From: Brachionus plicatilis
Lineage: Eukaryota > Rotifera > Eurotatoria > Ploima > Brachionidae
Length of the DNA stretch: 64,000 bases
NCBI GenBank assembly: GCA_010279815.1
Contig: QEOQ01000694.1
Location: 1,166,328 to 1,230,327, forward strand
Reading direction: 5' to 3'
The position numbers and the translations under genes were made by a program. Position 1 is the first letter of the stretch; every line of letters starts with the position of its first letter. The notes beneath the pieces were generated by a model that was not told the origin of the DNA, did no database searches, and saw only the letters and a list, made by a program, of their open reading frames with translations. Positions 36,543-44,651 of the stretch are shown one piece after another.

Positions 36543-37218
36543 GACATCTCATAGAAAACAATATTCATAGAATGTAAACTCATAGAAGACAAAAATCATA
36601 GAATGATGTTTTCATAGAAAAAAATTCTCATAGAAATTAACTCGTAGTTTTTTTTTCATAGAATATATCTCTTTTATGATTTTCTCACTTCAAATATATA
36701 TTGCAAACACTTGAAATTGTAAAATGAATTTGAACTCACCAATTATTAATAGGCTTAGATCAAACAAAAGCTATAATGTTAAAGAGGCATGCAAAAATAT
36801 AACCATGAAAAAAGTTATAGATCTTTTTAAAATAGAACAAAGCATCATGGAATCTGATCTTGTTTTGTTATTCAGTGGTAAACAGTTAAAAATGGTGAAT
36901 ACTAAAATTGAAAAGAGAACAAGACTTCAAACGAAGTGTTGACGCTTATACAAGTGAAAATATGAGTTTGTTTTTGGGTGGATTGGCTAATTTGATCGAT
37001 GAAAAAGTCTATAACATCAATAAGTCGAGAAAAAAAATTGTTGCTTAGTTGTCAAAATTAGATAATTGATAAACATTTTATTTTATTTTTTTATTAATTA
37101 ATCAATTGGATTTAAATTAATTCTATGTAATTTTTTTCTATGAATAATTAATAAAGGTATTCTATCAATTATTTTTCTATGACTTAAGTTTTCTATGAAA
37201 AAAAAATTCTATGAATTG
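36543..37218. mobile_element. Unclassified element with inverted arrays of a 16-bp-spaced TCATAGAA octamer
   Basis: At the left end TCATAGAA occurs exactly at 36549, 36565, 36580, 36597, 36612, 36628 and 36657, with a degraded copy (CTCGTAGTT) near 36641; spacing is 13-17 bp. At the right end the complement TTCTATGA occurs at 37137, 37175, 37191 and 37207, with degraded copies at 37121 and 37160, again at about 16 bp. The outermost ends also mirror one another: GACATCTCATAGAA against GACAATTCATAGAA. A broken reading frame lies between the arrays. Iterated, opposed binding-site-like arrays at both ends resemble the subterminal regions of DNA transposons. I know no family with this motif. Confidence 0.6.
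36724..37048 (+). pseudogene. Broken ORF inside the TCATAGAA element, unknown protein
   Basis: An ATG at 36724 opens a 72-codon frame beginning MNLNSPIINRLRSNKSYN and ending near TRLQTK. At about 36925-36935 a frame change leads into a second open segment, RRSVDAYTSENMSLFLGGLA, then NLIDEKVYNINKSRKKIVA and a stop at about 37046-37048. Composition is Lys/Asn/Leu-rich and coding-like. I recognise no domain. Position between the inverted arrays suggests it belongs to the element. Confidence 0.4.
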
Positions 37219-37651
37219 TCCATTCCTCAAAAAATCTCTTGGATGATGAAGAGAGAAATGAAAAATTAATCGATAGAGAAAAAAAAAATCAGAACAGAGT
37301 TTTTGATAAAAAATTCAGATTTCTAAATGCTCATTTTTTTCGTGATTTTGAATAAATTTTTAAGTTTGTAGAAATTTAAGATAAATGTAAATTAAATTTT
37401 TTATTCAACAATTAGAATGATTTGGTATATTCAGAAAAAAATCTCACAGTACAAAAACAAGTTAAAAAAAAGTGTTAAGTCACATCCTACCAAAAAACAT
37501 TCATAAAAAATGTCTTTGATGGCCAAACGTCTTTAATCATTGATTTTTCATTCTAAAAACAAATTTTGTCTTAAAGTTTTAGTTTTGATCAAGTAAACAT
37601 TTTTTGGTGAATTTTGTCAGTTATTTATTTTTTATATAATTTTTTAGTAAG

Positions 37652-37995
37652 TAATGTGTAGCGACAAGTTGGATATGACACCAAACTTTCGGCTTACCCA
37701 TTGTGGATGTGGTGTCACCAGCAAACAAGCAAACTTTTATTTGCTTCACTTTGATTTTATATTTATGATCTATAAGTTACAAAGAAATGCTTAAAAGAGA
37801 AATTAAGCTAATCGCTTCTTTTATTGCTTTTGTTTTCTAAGCTTAAAGATCTTCTTTTTTTTTACCACTTGCTATTTTGTTTACTTTACTTTACCACGGT
37901 CTAGAACGGCCGTTTTCCAAAGATTATTTATTTAGATATAATAAAGAAGAAACCAAGAAAAATACTTTGTCCTTTTCTTTATTCCAAACTTAATA
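37652..37995 (+). repeat. 5' LTR
   Basis: Starts TAATGTGTAGCGACAAG and ends CCAAACTTAATA. It contains TATAATAAAG (37937-37946), overlapping a possible AATAAA poly(A) signal, about 50 bp before its end. Repeated exactly at 42569-42912. Confidence 0.93.
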
Positions 37996-37997
37996 TC

Positions 37998-38012
37998 TGG
38001 CGACGAGGAGAA
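37998..38012 (+). other. Primer-binding site of the LTR retrotransposon
   Basis: TGGCGACGAGGAG begins two bases after the 5' LTR. It starts with TGG, the complement of a tRNA CCA end, as expected for minus-strand priming. The matching tRNA was not identified. Confidence 0.7.
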
Positions 38013-38096
38013 AAAAAAAATCAACTACCACAAACCTGACCAGAGAGAAACACTCAGCGAGAGACAACTACAATCTGACACACCACTACCATAGCG

Positions 38097-41000
38097 ATGG
38101 CAATATCATACAACCATGACAGTCTACCTTCATTCGATCCAGGCCGCGATCAAGCATACATCGGCGACAGATGGGAAGGATGGCTAGAAGTTTTTGACTT
38201 GTATCTTCAGTCCACAGAGCTGGATGAGAAAGAAGATGGAAAATACAAGAACAAAACCTTAAAACCGCTTTTCTTACTTAAGATGGGCGACGAGGCTCGA
38301 ACAATTTACAACGGGAAGAAGAAAGTTGATGGTTCGGACACGCTGATGGAAATCATTGCTTTCATGACTGATCACTACAAACCGAAGCGGTCAGTGTTTG
38401 CATACGTATCCATCTTCTATAAAGCAAGGCGCCACGAAGGTGAATCAGTGAACGAATATGTCGTGAGACTGAGACAGCTAGCCAAACCGTGCAAATTCGG
38501 AAATGATTTAGAGAAAGAGCTGCTGAGGGCATTCGTGTTTGGATGTGGCATAGCAAAGGTAGAGGAAATGATGGCATCGAAAGATGACAAAACCCTGAAA
38601 GATGCAATCGAATGTGGTCTCAAAAACGAGCACCAACTTGAAGACATAAAGCAGATCAGGTTGATCCACACACCAGAATCGGTATCAGGCGGTAGCATAA
38701 ATCAAACCTTCAAACCCCGTGGACTAAACTCAACACAACAAACTGGAATATGTGGATGGTGTGGTAATGAACAGCATGATCGCAATCAATGTCCAGCCAG
38801 AGGCAAAACCTGCAACAAATGTGGCACTGAAGGCCACTACGGCAAGATGTGCCGCAAATCAAAAGACATAACAACTCAAAAACCAAATAGTCAGATGAAC
38901 AGAAATCGGGGCAGCACTAAGTCACTTGGAAAAATGACTCGCAGTAACACGGTGGCAGTAGTCAGCCATCACTTAAAAGGAAACCCAGCAAGTTTGAACA
39001 ACAGCAACCGAAACATCTCGTTAACACAACAACAATACGATGAATACTCGCGCTTTGTGAAGGCAACGGAGTGGGACACGTTCAACATGGTAATTGACAG
39101 TCGGACATGTGACCCCATGACTAACATAGTCATCAACGATACTGAAATACGGGTAATGGTAGACACCGGAGCAGCAGCAAATGCGATAAATGAACAGACC
39201 TACAATACCATGGATCCAAAGCCACCACTCAAACAACTCAAACTACCGCTCTACGGATTTGGTAATCCAGACAAACCCTTGACAACTCTTGGTTATTTTT
39301 CAACCAGGTTAAGATGGAGGACAAACCAATCGGGTGCACAGATAGTTGTAATGAAGGGAAACTCACATCAGAACTTAATCGGCAGACATACGGCGGTAGA
39401 ACTTGGTATGGTTTCTTTGAACTTGGGCCAAGCAGATCTTAACCAAATAGGACAAAAACTCCAGTACAGCAAATCCGAACTTGTCGTCCTCTATCCAGAA
39501 TTGTTCAGTGGAAAACTGGGCTGCGCAATAAACACAGAAGTCAAATTAGAAATTGATAAGAGTATCATACCGGTAAAGCAACCACTACGCCCGATTGCAT
39601 TTCACTATCGCGAGGCTGTGGAGAAGGAGCTGGATAAACAAGTTGCGGAAGGCATATTGGAGAAAGTAGAGTTAGGCCATAAACCAATAACATGGATCTC
39701 CAACCTTGTAGTAGTGCCGAAGGATCGAAAACCGAATGCCAATCAGCACAACCCAGCGCATAAGCAAGAACTGGCAGTGAGGCTGACTTGTGATGCTAGG
39801 CCAGTTAACAAGGCACTAGTGAGAACAAGGTACCCGATGAAGACAATTGATGACCTGATAATGGAAGCCAACGGTGCAACAATTTTCTCAAAACTTGATC
39901 TTAACAAGGCCTTCCATCAGTTGATGCTTGCAGAAGAATCACGCCCATTAACCACTATCACCACCCACAAAGGTCTCTATTGGTACAAACGACTACACAT
40001 GGGTATAGCAAGCGCATCGGAAATTTTTACCGAGAAGATAAGAGAGATGTTATCAGACCTTCCTGGACAACTAAACATGACCGATGACATCCTCGTATTC
40101 GGAAAAACAAGAGAACAGCATCAAACGAACCTGCTGGCAGTATTGAAACGTCTAGAGCAAAGCGGCCTGACGCTCAATATAGAAAAGTCAGAATTTTACA
40201 AAAACGAGCTCACCTTCTACGGCTTGAAATTCTCATCTACCGGTGTTTCACCAACCATGGATCGTGTGAGAGCGATCCGCCAAGCATCAGCTCCAACTAA
40301 CACAAAAGACTTGCACAGTTTTCTTTGCAGTGTTACATGGAGTTCACGGTTCATGAGAAATTTATGCACAATGGCTGAACCACTTTGGAGACTGACAAAG
40401 AGCGGCGTAAAATGGAAATGGGAAGATATTGAGCAGCGTGCGTTTGAAGATATAAAGCAAGCGATATCAACTAAATGCATAGGCTTCTTCAAAAAAGATT
40501 GGGACACGTCACTGACTGTGGATGCAAGTCCGGTTGGATTGGGAGCAGTGCTCCATCAAGTCAACCCACATAATCCAAAAGAGCGCCAAATAGTGAGCTG
40601 CATCTCTCGAATGTTAACAGAAGTGGAACGCAGGTATAGTCAATGTGAAAAGGAAGCCCTTGGGTTAGTTTGGTCGTGCGAACGGCTTTGGTTGTATCTT
40701 CTCGGAAGACCATTCACAATAGAAACAGACAACCGAGCTGTCAAGATGATTTTTACCAACACAAAATCAAGACCACCTGCCAGAATAGAACGGCTTGCAC
40801 TACGCCTGTCTCAATTCGACTTCACTGTGGTTCATAAACCGGGCATTTCAAACATCGCTGACTACTTCTCAAGGCATCCGACAACAACACCAAAAAGTGA
40901 GTTCCTTGAAGAAATAAGAGCCAGCATCGAAAACGAAGGCTTTATCAACGCTGTCACAAGTTACAAGCTACCATACGCAGTTACGCTTGATCAAGTTCGT

Positions 41001-42578
41001 TCCGAGACAAAGCGTGACGAAGAACTGCAGACACTAATCCAACTCATCGGTGATAAGACAGGTCTCAAGTTACTACCAAAGAGGATGAACGCATATAAAC
41101 ACGTTTTCAATGAACTAAACGTTACGCGAGATGGTATACTTTTGAGGGGACAGAATATCATAATACCTACAGTGCTACGAGCAAAAGTAGCTGATCTCGC
41201 TCACATGGGCCATCAAGGAATAGTCAAGACAAAGCGATTGATAAGATCTCGATTATGGTACCCCGGAATAGACAAACAAGTGGAAGAGCGAGTCAAAAAC
41301 TGTCCAGAATGCCAAGTCATAGATGCTAAGCGCACATTTGAGCCATTACAGCCATCGGAGCTACCTGCTGGGCCATGGCAGAAAGTCTCAGCAGACTTTT
41401 TCGGCCCGATGACAAACGGGGATTATTGGTTAGTTAACAGTTGCGATTACTCAAAGTGGGTGAGTGTATCTCGCATACGTAGTGTAGCTTTCGACACAGT
41501 GGAACCAGTGCTAAGTAAGCTCTTCAGCAAAATGGGAATCCCTTTGGAGTACAAAACCGATAATGGCTCACCTTTTCAATCACGCGATTTTACCCAATTT
41601 GCAGAACGATTGGGTTTCAACCATCGGAAAGTAACACCGTACTGGCCTAGAGCAAATGCCACCGCAGAGAATGTGATGCGAAAATTGAAGAGGGTGCTAA
41701 AGATAGCAAAGCTAGAAAAGCGAAATCCTGACGCAGTGCTGAATGAATTTTTATCCAGCTACCACGACACGCCACATAGCGCTACAGGGATTGCACCCAA
41801 TATGCTGCTCTTTGGCTACGCCAGGACATCAGGATTACCCATCATAGACTCAAATTATGATGATCGACAAAAATACCATCGCATAGCTCAAGAGCAGCAC
41901 AAGAAGTACGCTGAACAAATGAAGCGGCAGTTTGATATGAAAATGAAAGCAAGAGAGTGCCCGATCCAAGTGGGTGACATTGTCTTGTGCAGACAAAGCA
42001 CCTCGAGCAAAAGTGATTCTGCCTGGGACCCACATCCTTTCACAGTGACCAGTATGAAGGGCTCAATGATTGAGGCTACTAGATGCTATCCACAGGTTCG
42101 AAAAGTGGCTAGGAACTCCAGTTTCTTTAAATTATACAGAGGGTGGAGTATCTCAGATGAAAACACTGCAAACATAATTCCAGTCACTCCATTTACCGCA
42201 AGAGAGTCAACGCCACGCCGAACTCAGACTAGCTCAGCAGAACAAGAAACGAAAGGAGTCTTGACTACCCGTAGTCAACCGTGTTCAGCTCCGACTGTGG
42301 AACTCGAGGAATCAGGATCGGATGCACCTGAACCAGCAAGCTCCACCAATACAGCACCAGAGACTAGAACAAGGTCTATGGAAGCTACCAAAATAGCATC
42401 ACGCCCGGTCGGTCGACCAACGTCTGAAGAGTCATACAAAATTCAAATGGAACGGCAAGCTGCACTAGCTATCCAAACCGAGCTCAACCCGCCAGCAAGA
42501 AGATCATCAAGACTAGCAAACAAGGCAGCACCAGAGAATAACCATCTCTCTTCTGAAAGGGGGGAAGATAATGTGTAG
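38097..42578 (+). CDS. Gag-Pol polyprotein of a Ty3/Gypsy-like retrotransposon
   Basis: One open frame of 1493 codons with no gag-pol frameshift. The N-terminal gag region is followed by two CCHC zinc knuckles (about residues 218-231 and 238-251). The aspartic protease has VMVDTGAAANAI (DTG about 355). The reverse transcriptase spans about 500-720, with KLDLNKAFHQL and the catalytic box NMTDDILVFG (about 661), where the usual YxDD is MTDD. RNase H starts near LTVDASPVGLGAV (about 806). Integrase has an HHCC finger (HMGHQG to CPEC, about 1035-1075) and a D,D,E core (SADFFGP, YKTDNGSPF, TAENVM). A GPF/Y-like segment and a Ser/Thr/Arg-rich tail follow. There is no envelope ORF. The stop TAG lies inside the 3' LTR, and the last codons encode the polypurine tract. 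Antisense open frames within it are shadows. Confidence 0.95.
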   Translation: MAISYNHDSLPSFDPGRDQAYIGDRWEGWLEVFDLYLQSTELDEKEDGKYKNKTLKPLFLLKMGDEARTIYNGKKKVDGSDTLMEIIAFMTDHYKPKRSVFAYVSIFYKARRHEGESVNEYVVRLRQLAKPCKFGNDLEKELLRAFVFGCGIAKVEEMMASKDDKTLKDAIECGLKNEHQLEDIKQIRLIHTPESVSGGSINQTFKPRGLNSTQQTGICGWCGNEQHDRNQCPARGKTCNKCGTEGHYGKMCRKSKDITTQKPNSQMNRNRGSTKSLGKMTRSNTVAVVSHHLKGNPASLNNSNRNISLTQQQYDEYSRFVKATEWDTFNMVIDSRTCDPMTNIVINDTEIRVMVDTGAAANAINEQTYNTMDPKPPLKQLKLPLYGFGNPDKPLTTLGYFSTRLRWRTNQSGAQIVVMKGNSHQNLIGRHTAVELGMVSLNLGQADLNQIGQKLQYSKSELVVLYPELFSGKLGCAINTEVKLEIDKSIIPVKQPLRPIAFHYREAVEKELDKQVAEGILEKVELGHKPITWISNLVVVPKDRKPNANQHNPAHKQELAVRLTCDARPVNKALVRTRYPMKTIDDLIMEANGATIFSKLDLNKAFHQLMLAEESRPLTTITTHKGLYWYKRLHMGIASASEIFTEKIREMLSDLPGQLNMTDDILVFGKTREQHQTNLLAVLKRLEQSGLTLNIEKSEFYKNELTFYGLKFSSTGVSPTMDRVRAIRQASAPTNTKDLHSFLCSVTWSSRFMRNLCTMAEPLWRLTKSGVKWKWEDIEQRAFEDIKQAISTKCIGFFKKDWDTSLTVDASPVGLGAVLHQVNPHNPKERQIVSCISRMLTEVERRYSQCEKEALGLVWSCERLWLYLLGRPFTIETDNRAVKMIFTNTKSRPPARIERLALRLSQFDFTVVHKPGISNIADYFSRHPTTTPKSEFLEEIRASIENEGFINAVTSYKLPYAVTLDQVRSETKRDEELQTLIQLIGDKTGLKLLPKRMNAYKHVFNELNVTRDGILLRGQNIIIPTVLRAKVADLAHMGHQGIVKTKRLIRSRLWYPGIDKQVEERVKNCPECQVIDAKRTFEPLQPSELPAGPWQKVSADFFGPMTNGDYWLVNSCDYSKWVSVSRIRSVAFDTVEPVLSKLFSKMGIPLEYKTDNGSPFQSRDFTQFAERLGFNHRKVTPYWPRANATAENVMRKLKRVLKIAKLEKRNPDAVLNEFLSSYHDTPHSATGIAPNMLLFGYARTSGLPIIDSNYDDRQKYHRIAQEQHKKYAEQMKRQFDMKMKARECPIQVGDIVLCRQSTSSKSDSAWDPHPFTVTSMKGSMIEATRCYPQVRKVARNSSFFKLYRGWSISDENTANIIPVTPFTARESTPRRTQTSSAEQETKGVLTTRSQPCSAPTVELEESGSDAPEPASSTNTAPETRTRSMEATKIASRPVGRPTSEESYKIQMERQAALAIQTELNPPARRSSRLANKAAPENNHLSSERGEDNV
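42555..42567 (+). other. Polypurine tract
   Basis: GAAAGGGGGGAAGA abuts the 3' LTR start at 42569. It overlaps the last codons of the gag-pol ORF (SERGED). Confidence 0.8.
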
Positions 42579-42912
42579 CGACAAGTTGGATATGACACCA
42601 AACTTTCGGCTTACCCATTGTGGATGTGGTGTCACCAGCAAACAAGCAAACTTTTATTTGCTTCACTTTGATTTTATATTTATGATCTATAAGTTACAAA
42701 GAAATGCTTAAAAGAGAAATTAAGCTAATCGCTTCTTTTATTGCTTTTGTTTTCTAAGCTTAAAGATCTTCTTTTTTTTTACCACTTGCTATTTTGTTTA
42801 CTTTACTTTACCACGGTCTAGAACGGCCGTTTTCCAAAGATTATTTATTTAGATATAATAAAGAAGAAACCAAGAAAAATACTTTGTCCTTTTCTTTATT
42901 CCAAACTTAATA
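42569..42912 (+). repeat. 3' LTR
   Basis: Same 344 bp as the 5' LTR, including the nine-T run before ACCACTTGC. Its first bases supply the gag-pol stop codon (GTG TAG). Confidence 0.93.
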
Positions 42913-43405
42913 GTAAGTAAGTCAACTAATGTGAAGCTTTGTTACTACAAGACATATGTACGGCCTATTCTGTATTATGGTTTTGACAACCTTATCGTTA
43001 GCAGGACTCAAGTCAAGACATTAAAAACTATTGTATCAAGTCTCATAAAAGGTTTGTTCTTAATTCACAAAAAGACTAGAAATTTGAGACAAATTTTGAA
43101 AATAAAATTTTAAATAATCTAAAAATATTAAAATTTTCATTTTTTTATAACGTTTTTTATCAGAAATTTATCAATATTTTTTTATTATTTTTTTTATTAT
43201 ATTTTTTATTATTTTTTTTATTTTTTTTCAGAAAATCATCTTTTGTGACTGTAAATTATAATCGAAAAAAAAGCTAATTTAATCTTTCTTTTTTTGGACT
43301 TTTACTTATTCTCTGTTTTAAGTAATGGAGGTCGTAATGGAGGTCCGCGATAGACGCTTCAGGCCATCAATCGCCTTAAATGCGGCCAAACAATGAATAA
43401 ATAAA
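42913..43405 (+). pseudogene. LINE fragment: RT C-terminal segment plus 3' tail
   Basis: The frame from 42931 reads MKLCYYKTYVRPILYYGFDN and continues to a stop at 43111-43113. It matches the 'K..LY.T.VRPVLLYG.E...' thumb region that follows the catalytic domain of non-LTR reverse transcriptases. About 200 bp further on is a less AT-rich block, GACGCTTCAGGCCATCAATC then TGCGGCCAAACAATGAATAAATAAA (43352-43405), which looks like a LINE 3' end with an AATAAA-type tail. The LTR element inserted at its left edge. Dead, 5'-truncated copy. Confidence 0.65.
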
Positions 43406-43448
43406 ATATATATTTTTTTTTAATTTATAGTGTTAATTTGATTTTCTA

Positions 43449-43684
43449 GGAAGAATTCCAAGCTCTGCAAAAACTCTGCAATTTTCTGTAAAATGCACAC
43501 CATCAAAAAATCCTTGATTAAACTATGCAATAAATTGCAGAGTTTTTGCAGAGCTTGGAATTCTTTTGTACAAATTTGTACAATATTGTACTTTTTGCAG
43601 AACCATTTTTGCACAATCAGAAAAAAAATTATAAAGCTTTTACTTTTTTTACTGTAATTTTTGTACTAAAATTTCACATTGCCC
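43449..43684. mobile_element. Family-B palindromic MITE, copy 2 (left-truncated)
   Basis: AAGAATTCCAAGCTCTGCAA and the following AAACTCTGCAATTTT are mirrored perfectly by 43528-43565, giving arms of about 33 bp. The right side continues through GTACAAATTTGTACAATATT and GCAGAACCATTTTTGCAC to ACTAAAATTTCACATTGCCC, matching the family-B end. About 85 bp of the left arm is missing compared with copy 1. Confidence 0.7.
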
Positions 43685-43689
43685 AAAAA

Positions 43690-44651
43690 TTTTACTTTGC
43701 CCGTTAGATTGATTTCTTTTTTAATTTTCCAAATATTTAAACAAAATCAATAAATTTTAGTGTTTATTGATTATTGTTATTTACATAAAATTAAGAAAAT
43801 ACTTTTCTTAAGTTAAATGATCATCCTAAATATTGTTTGTCCCTTTTTGGTCTAAGATGAATTTCTAAAGTAAATAAATCATAAAAATTTGATATAGCAT
43901 TTAATTGTTTCTTTTCTTCTTTTATCTTTCGCTCTCCGGGAAGCTTAAAATATCAACTCGAATTCTTCTGTTCTTGACGACTGCTTGACTAATGTAATCT
44001 CTGTTCAATTCCGGTAAATAAATTGGTAAATATATTTGTTCAAGTAAATATATTTTGTTAATGCACACAAAAATCATAAGAATTAATTGTATAAATCCTT
44101 AATTTTATTTCCATTAATAATGGCTAAAAACCTTTTTAATACTTTTTAAGTAGATTAAAAATCTTTCTTAACCAAAAACAAAAAACAAAAATTAATTTGC
44201 AAAAATTTTCAATTTATTTTTTGAGATTTTTTTAAAGAAAAACAATTTAAAAAAAAAGATGTCCCTTAATAATCAAATGCTAATTTGATAATTTTTATTC
44301 ATTATTTTAAATTTAATAATTTAGTTTTGTTACTAATTTTACTATTCTATAAATTAATTTTAAAAAAAAAGTGAAAATTTTACTCACTCAAATCATCCTC
44401 TTGCGCAAAAAGTTTTATGTCCAACTCTTAGTTCCGGGATCTACTTCATTTTTCTAACATTGAAAAATTGAAAAAATTTTCTATTAAAAAAATTTCATAT
44501 TTTGATAAGTTTATTTATGTAAAAAATAATCGACTAAACAAATAATTAAAAATAAATCTAGTACAAAAAATGTCAGACATTTTAAGCAAAAAAATCTGTA
44601 CAATAAAAATATATTTTTGGTACATTACTATTAAGAAAAATAACTTAGTGC
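43690..44651. other. Intergenic, no feature recognised
   Basis: About 1 kb of AT-rich sequence 3' of the SH2 gene. I see no open frame, repeat with ends or RNA gene. Confidence 0.5.

Larger units (their letters stand above)
37652..42912 (+). mobile_element. Complete Ty3/Gypsy-like LTR retrotransposon (5.26 kb)
   Basis: Two 344-bp LTRs that I find identical flank one long gag-pol ORF. The element is bounded by GTAAG at 37647-37651 and 42913-42917, a 5-bp target duplication (the exact frame is ambiguous because the flank reads AGTAAGTAAG). A primer-binding site directly follows the 5' LTR and a polypurine tract directly precedes the 3' LTR. Domain order PR-RT-RNaseH-IN defines the Ty3/Gypsy (Metaviridae) type. 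Base composition is far less AT-rich than the host sequence. Identical LTRs and an intact ORF imply a very recent insertion, potentially mobile. Confidence 0.95.

Noticed and set aside
36549..36664. CRISPR-like array
   Set aside because: The repeat unit is only 8 bp with about 8-bp gaps, it is inverted at the other end, and the DNA is eukaryotic.
38362..42033. Antisense open frames under the retrotransposon (38362-38607, 38417-38698, 38969-39236, 40217-40507, 41842-42035)
   Set aside because: They are mirror frames of the intact gag-pol ORF and encode nothing recognisable.
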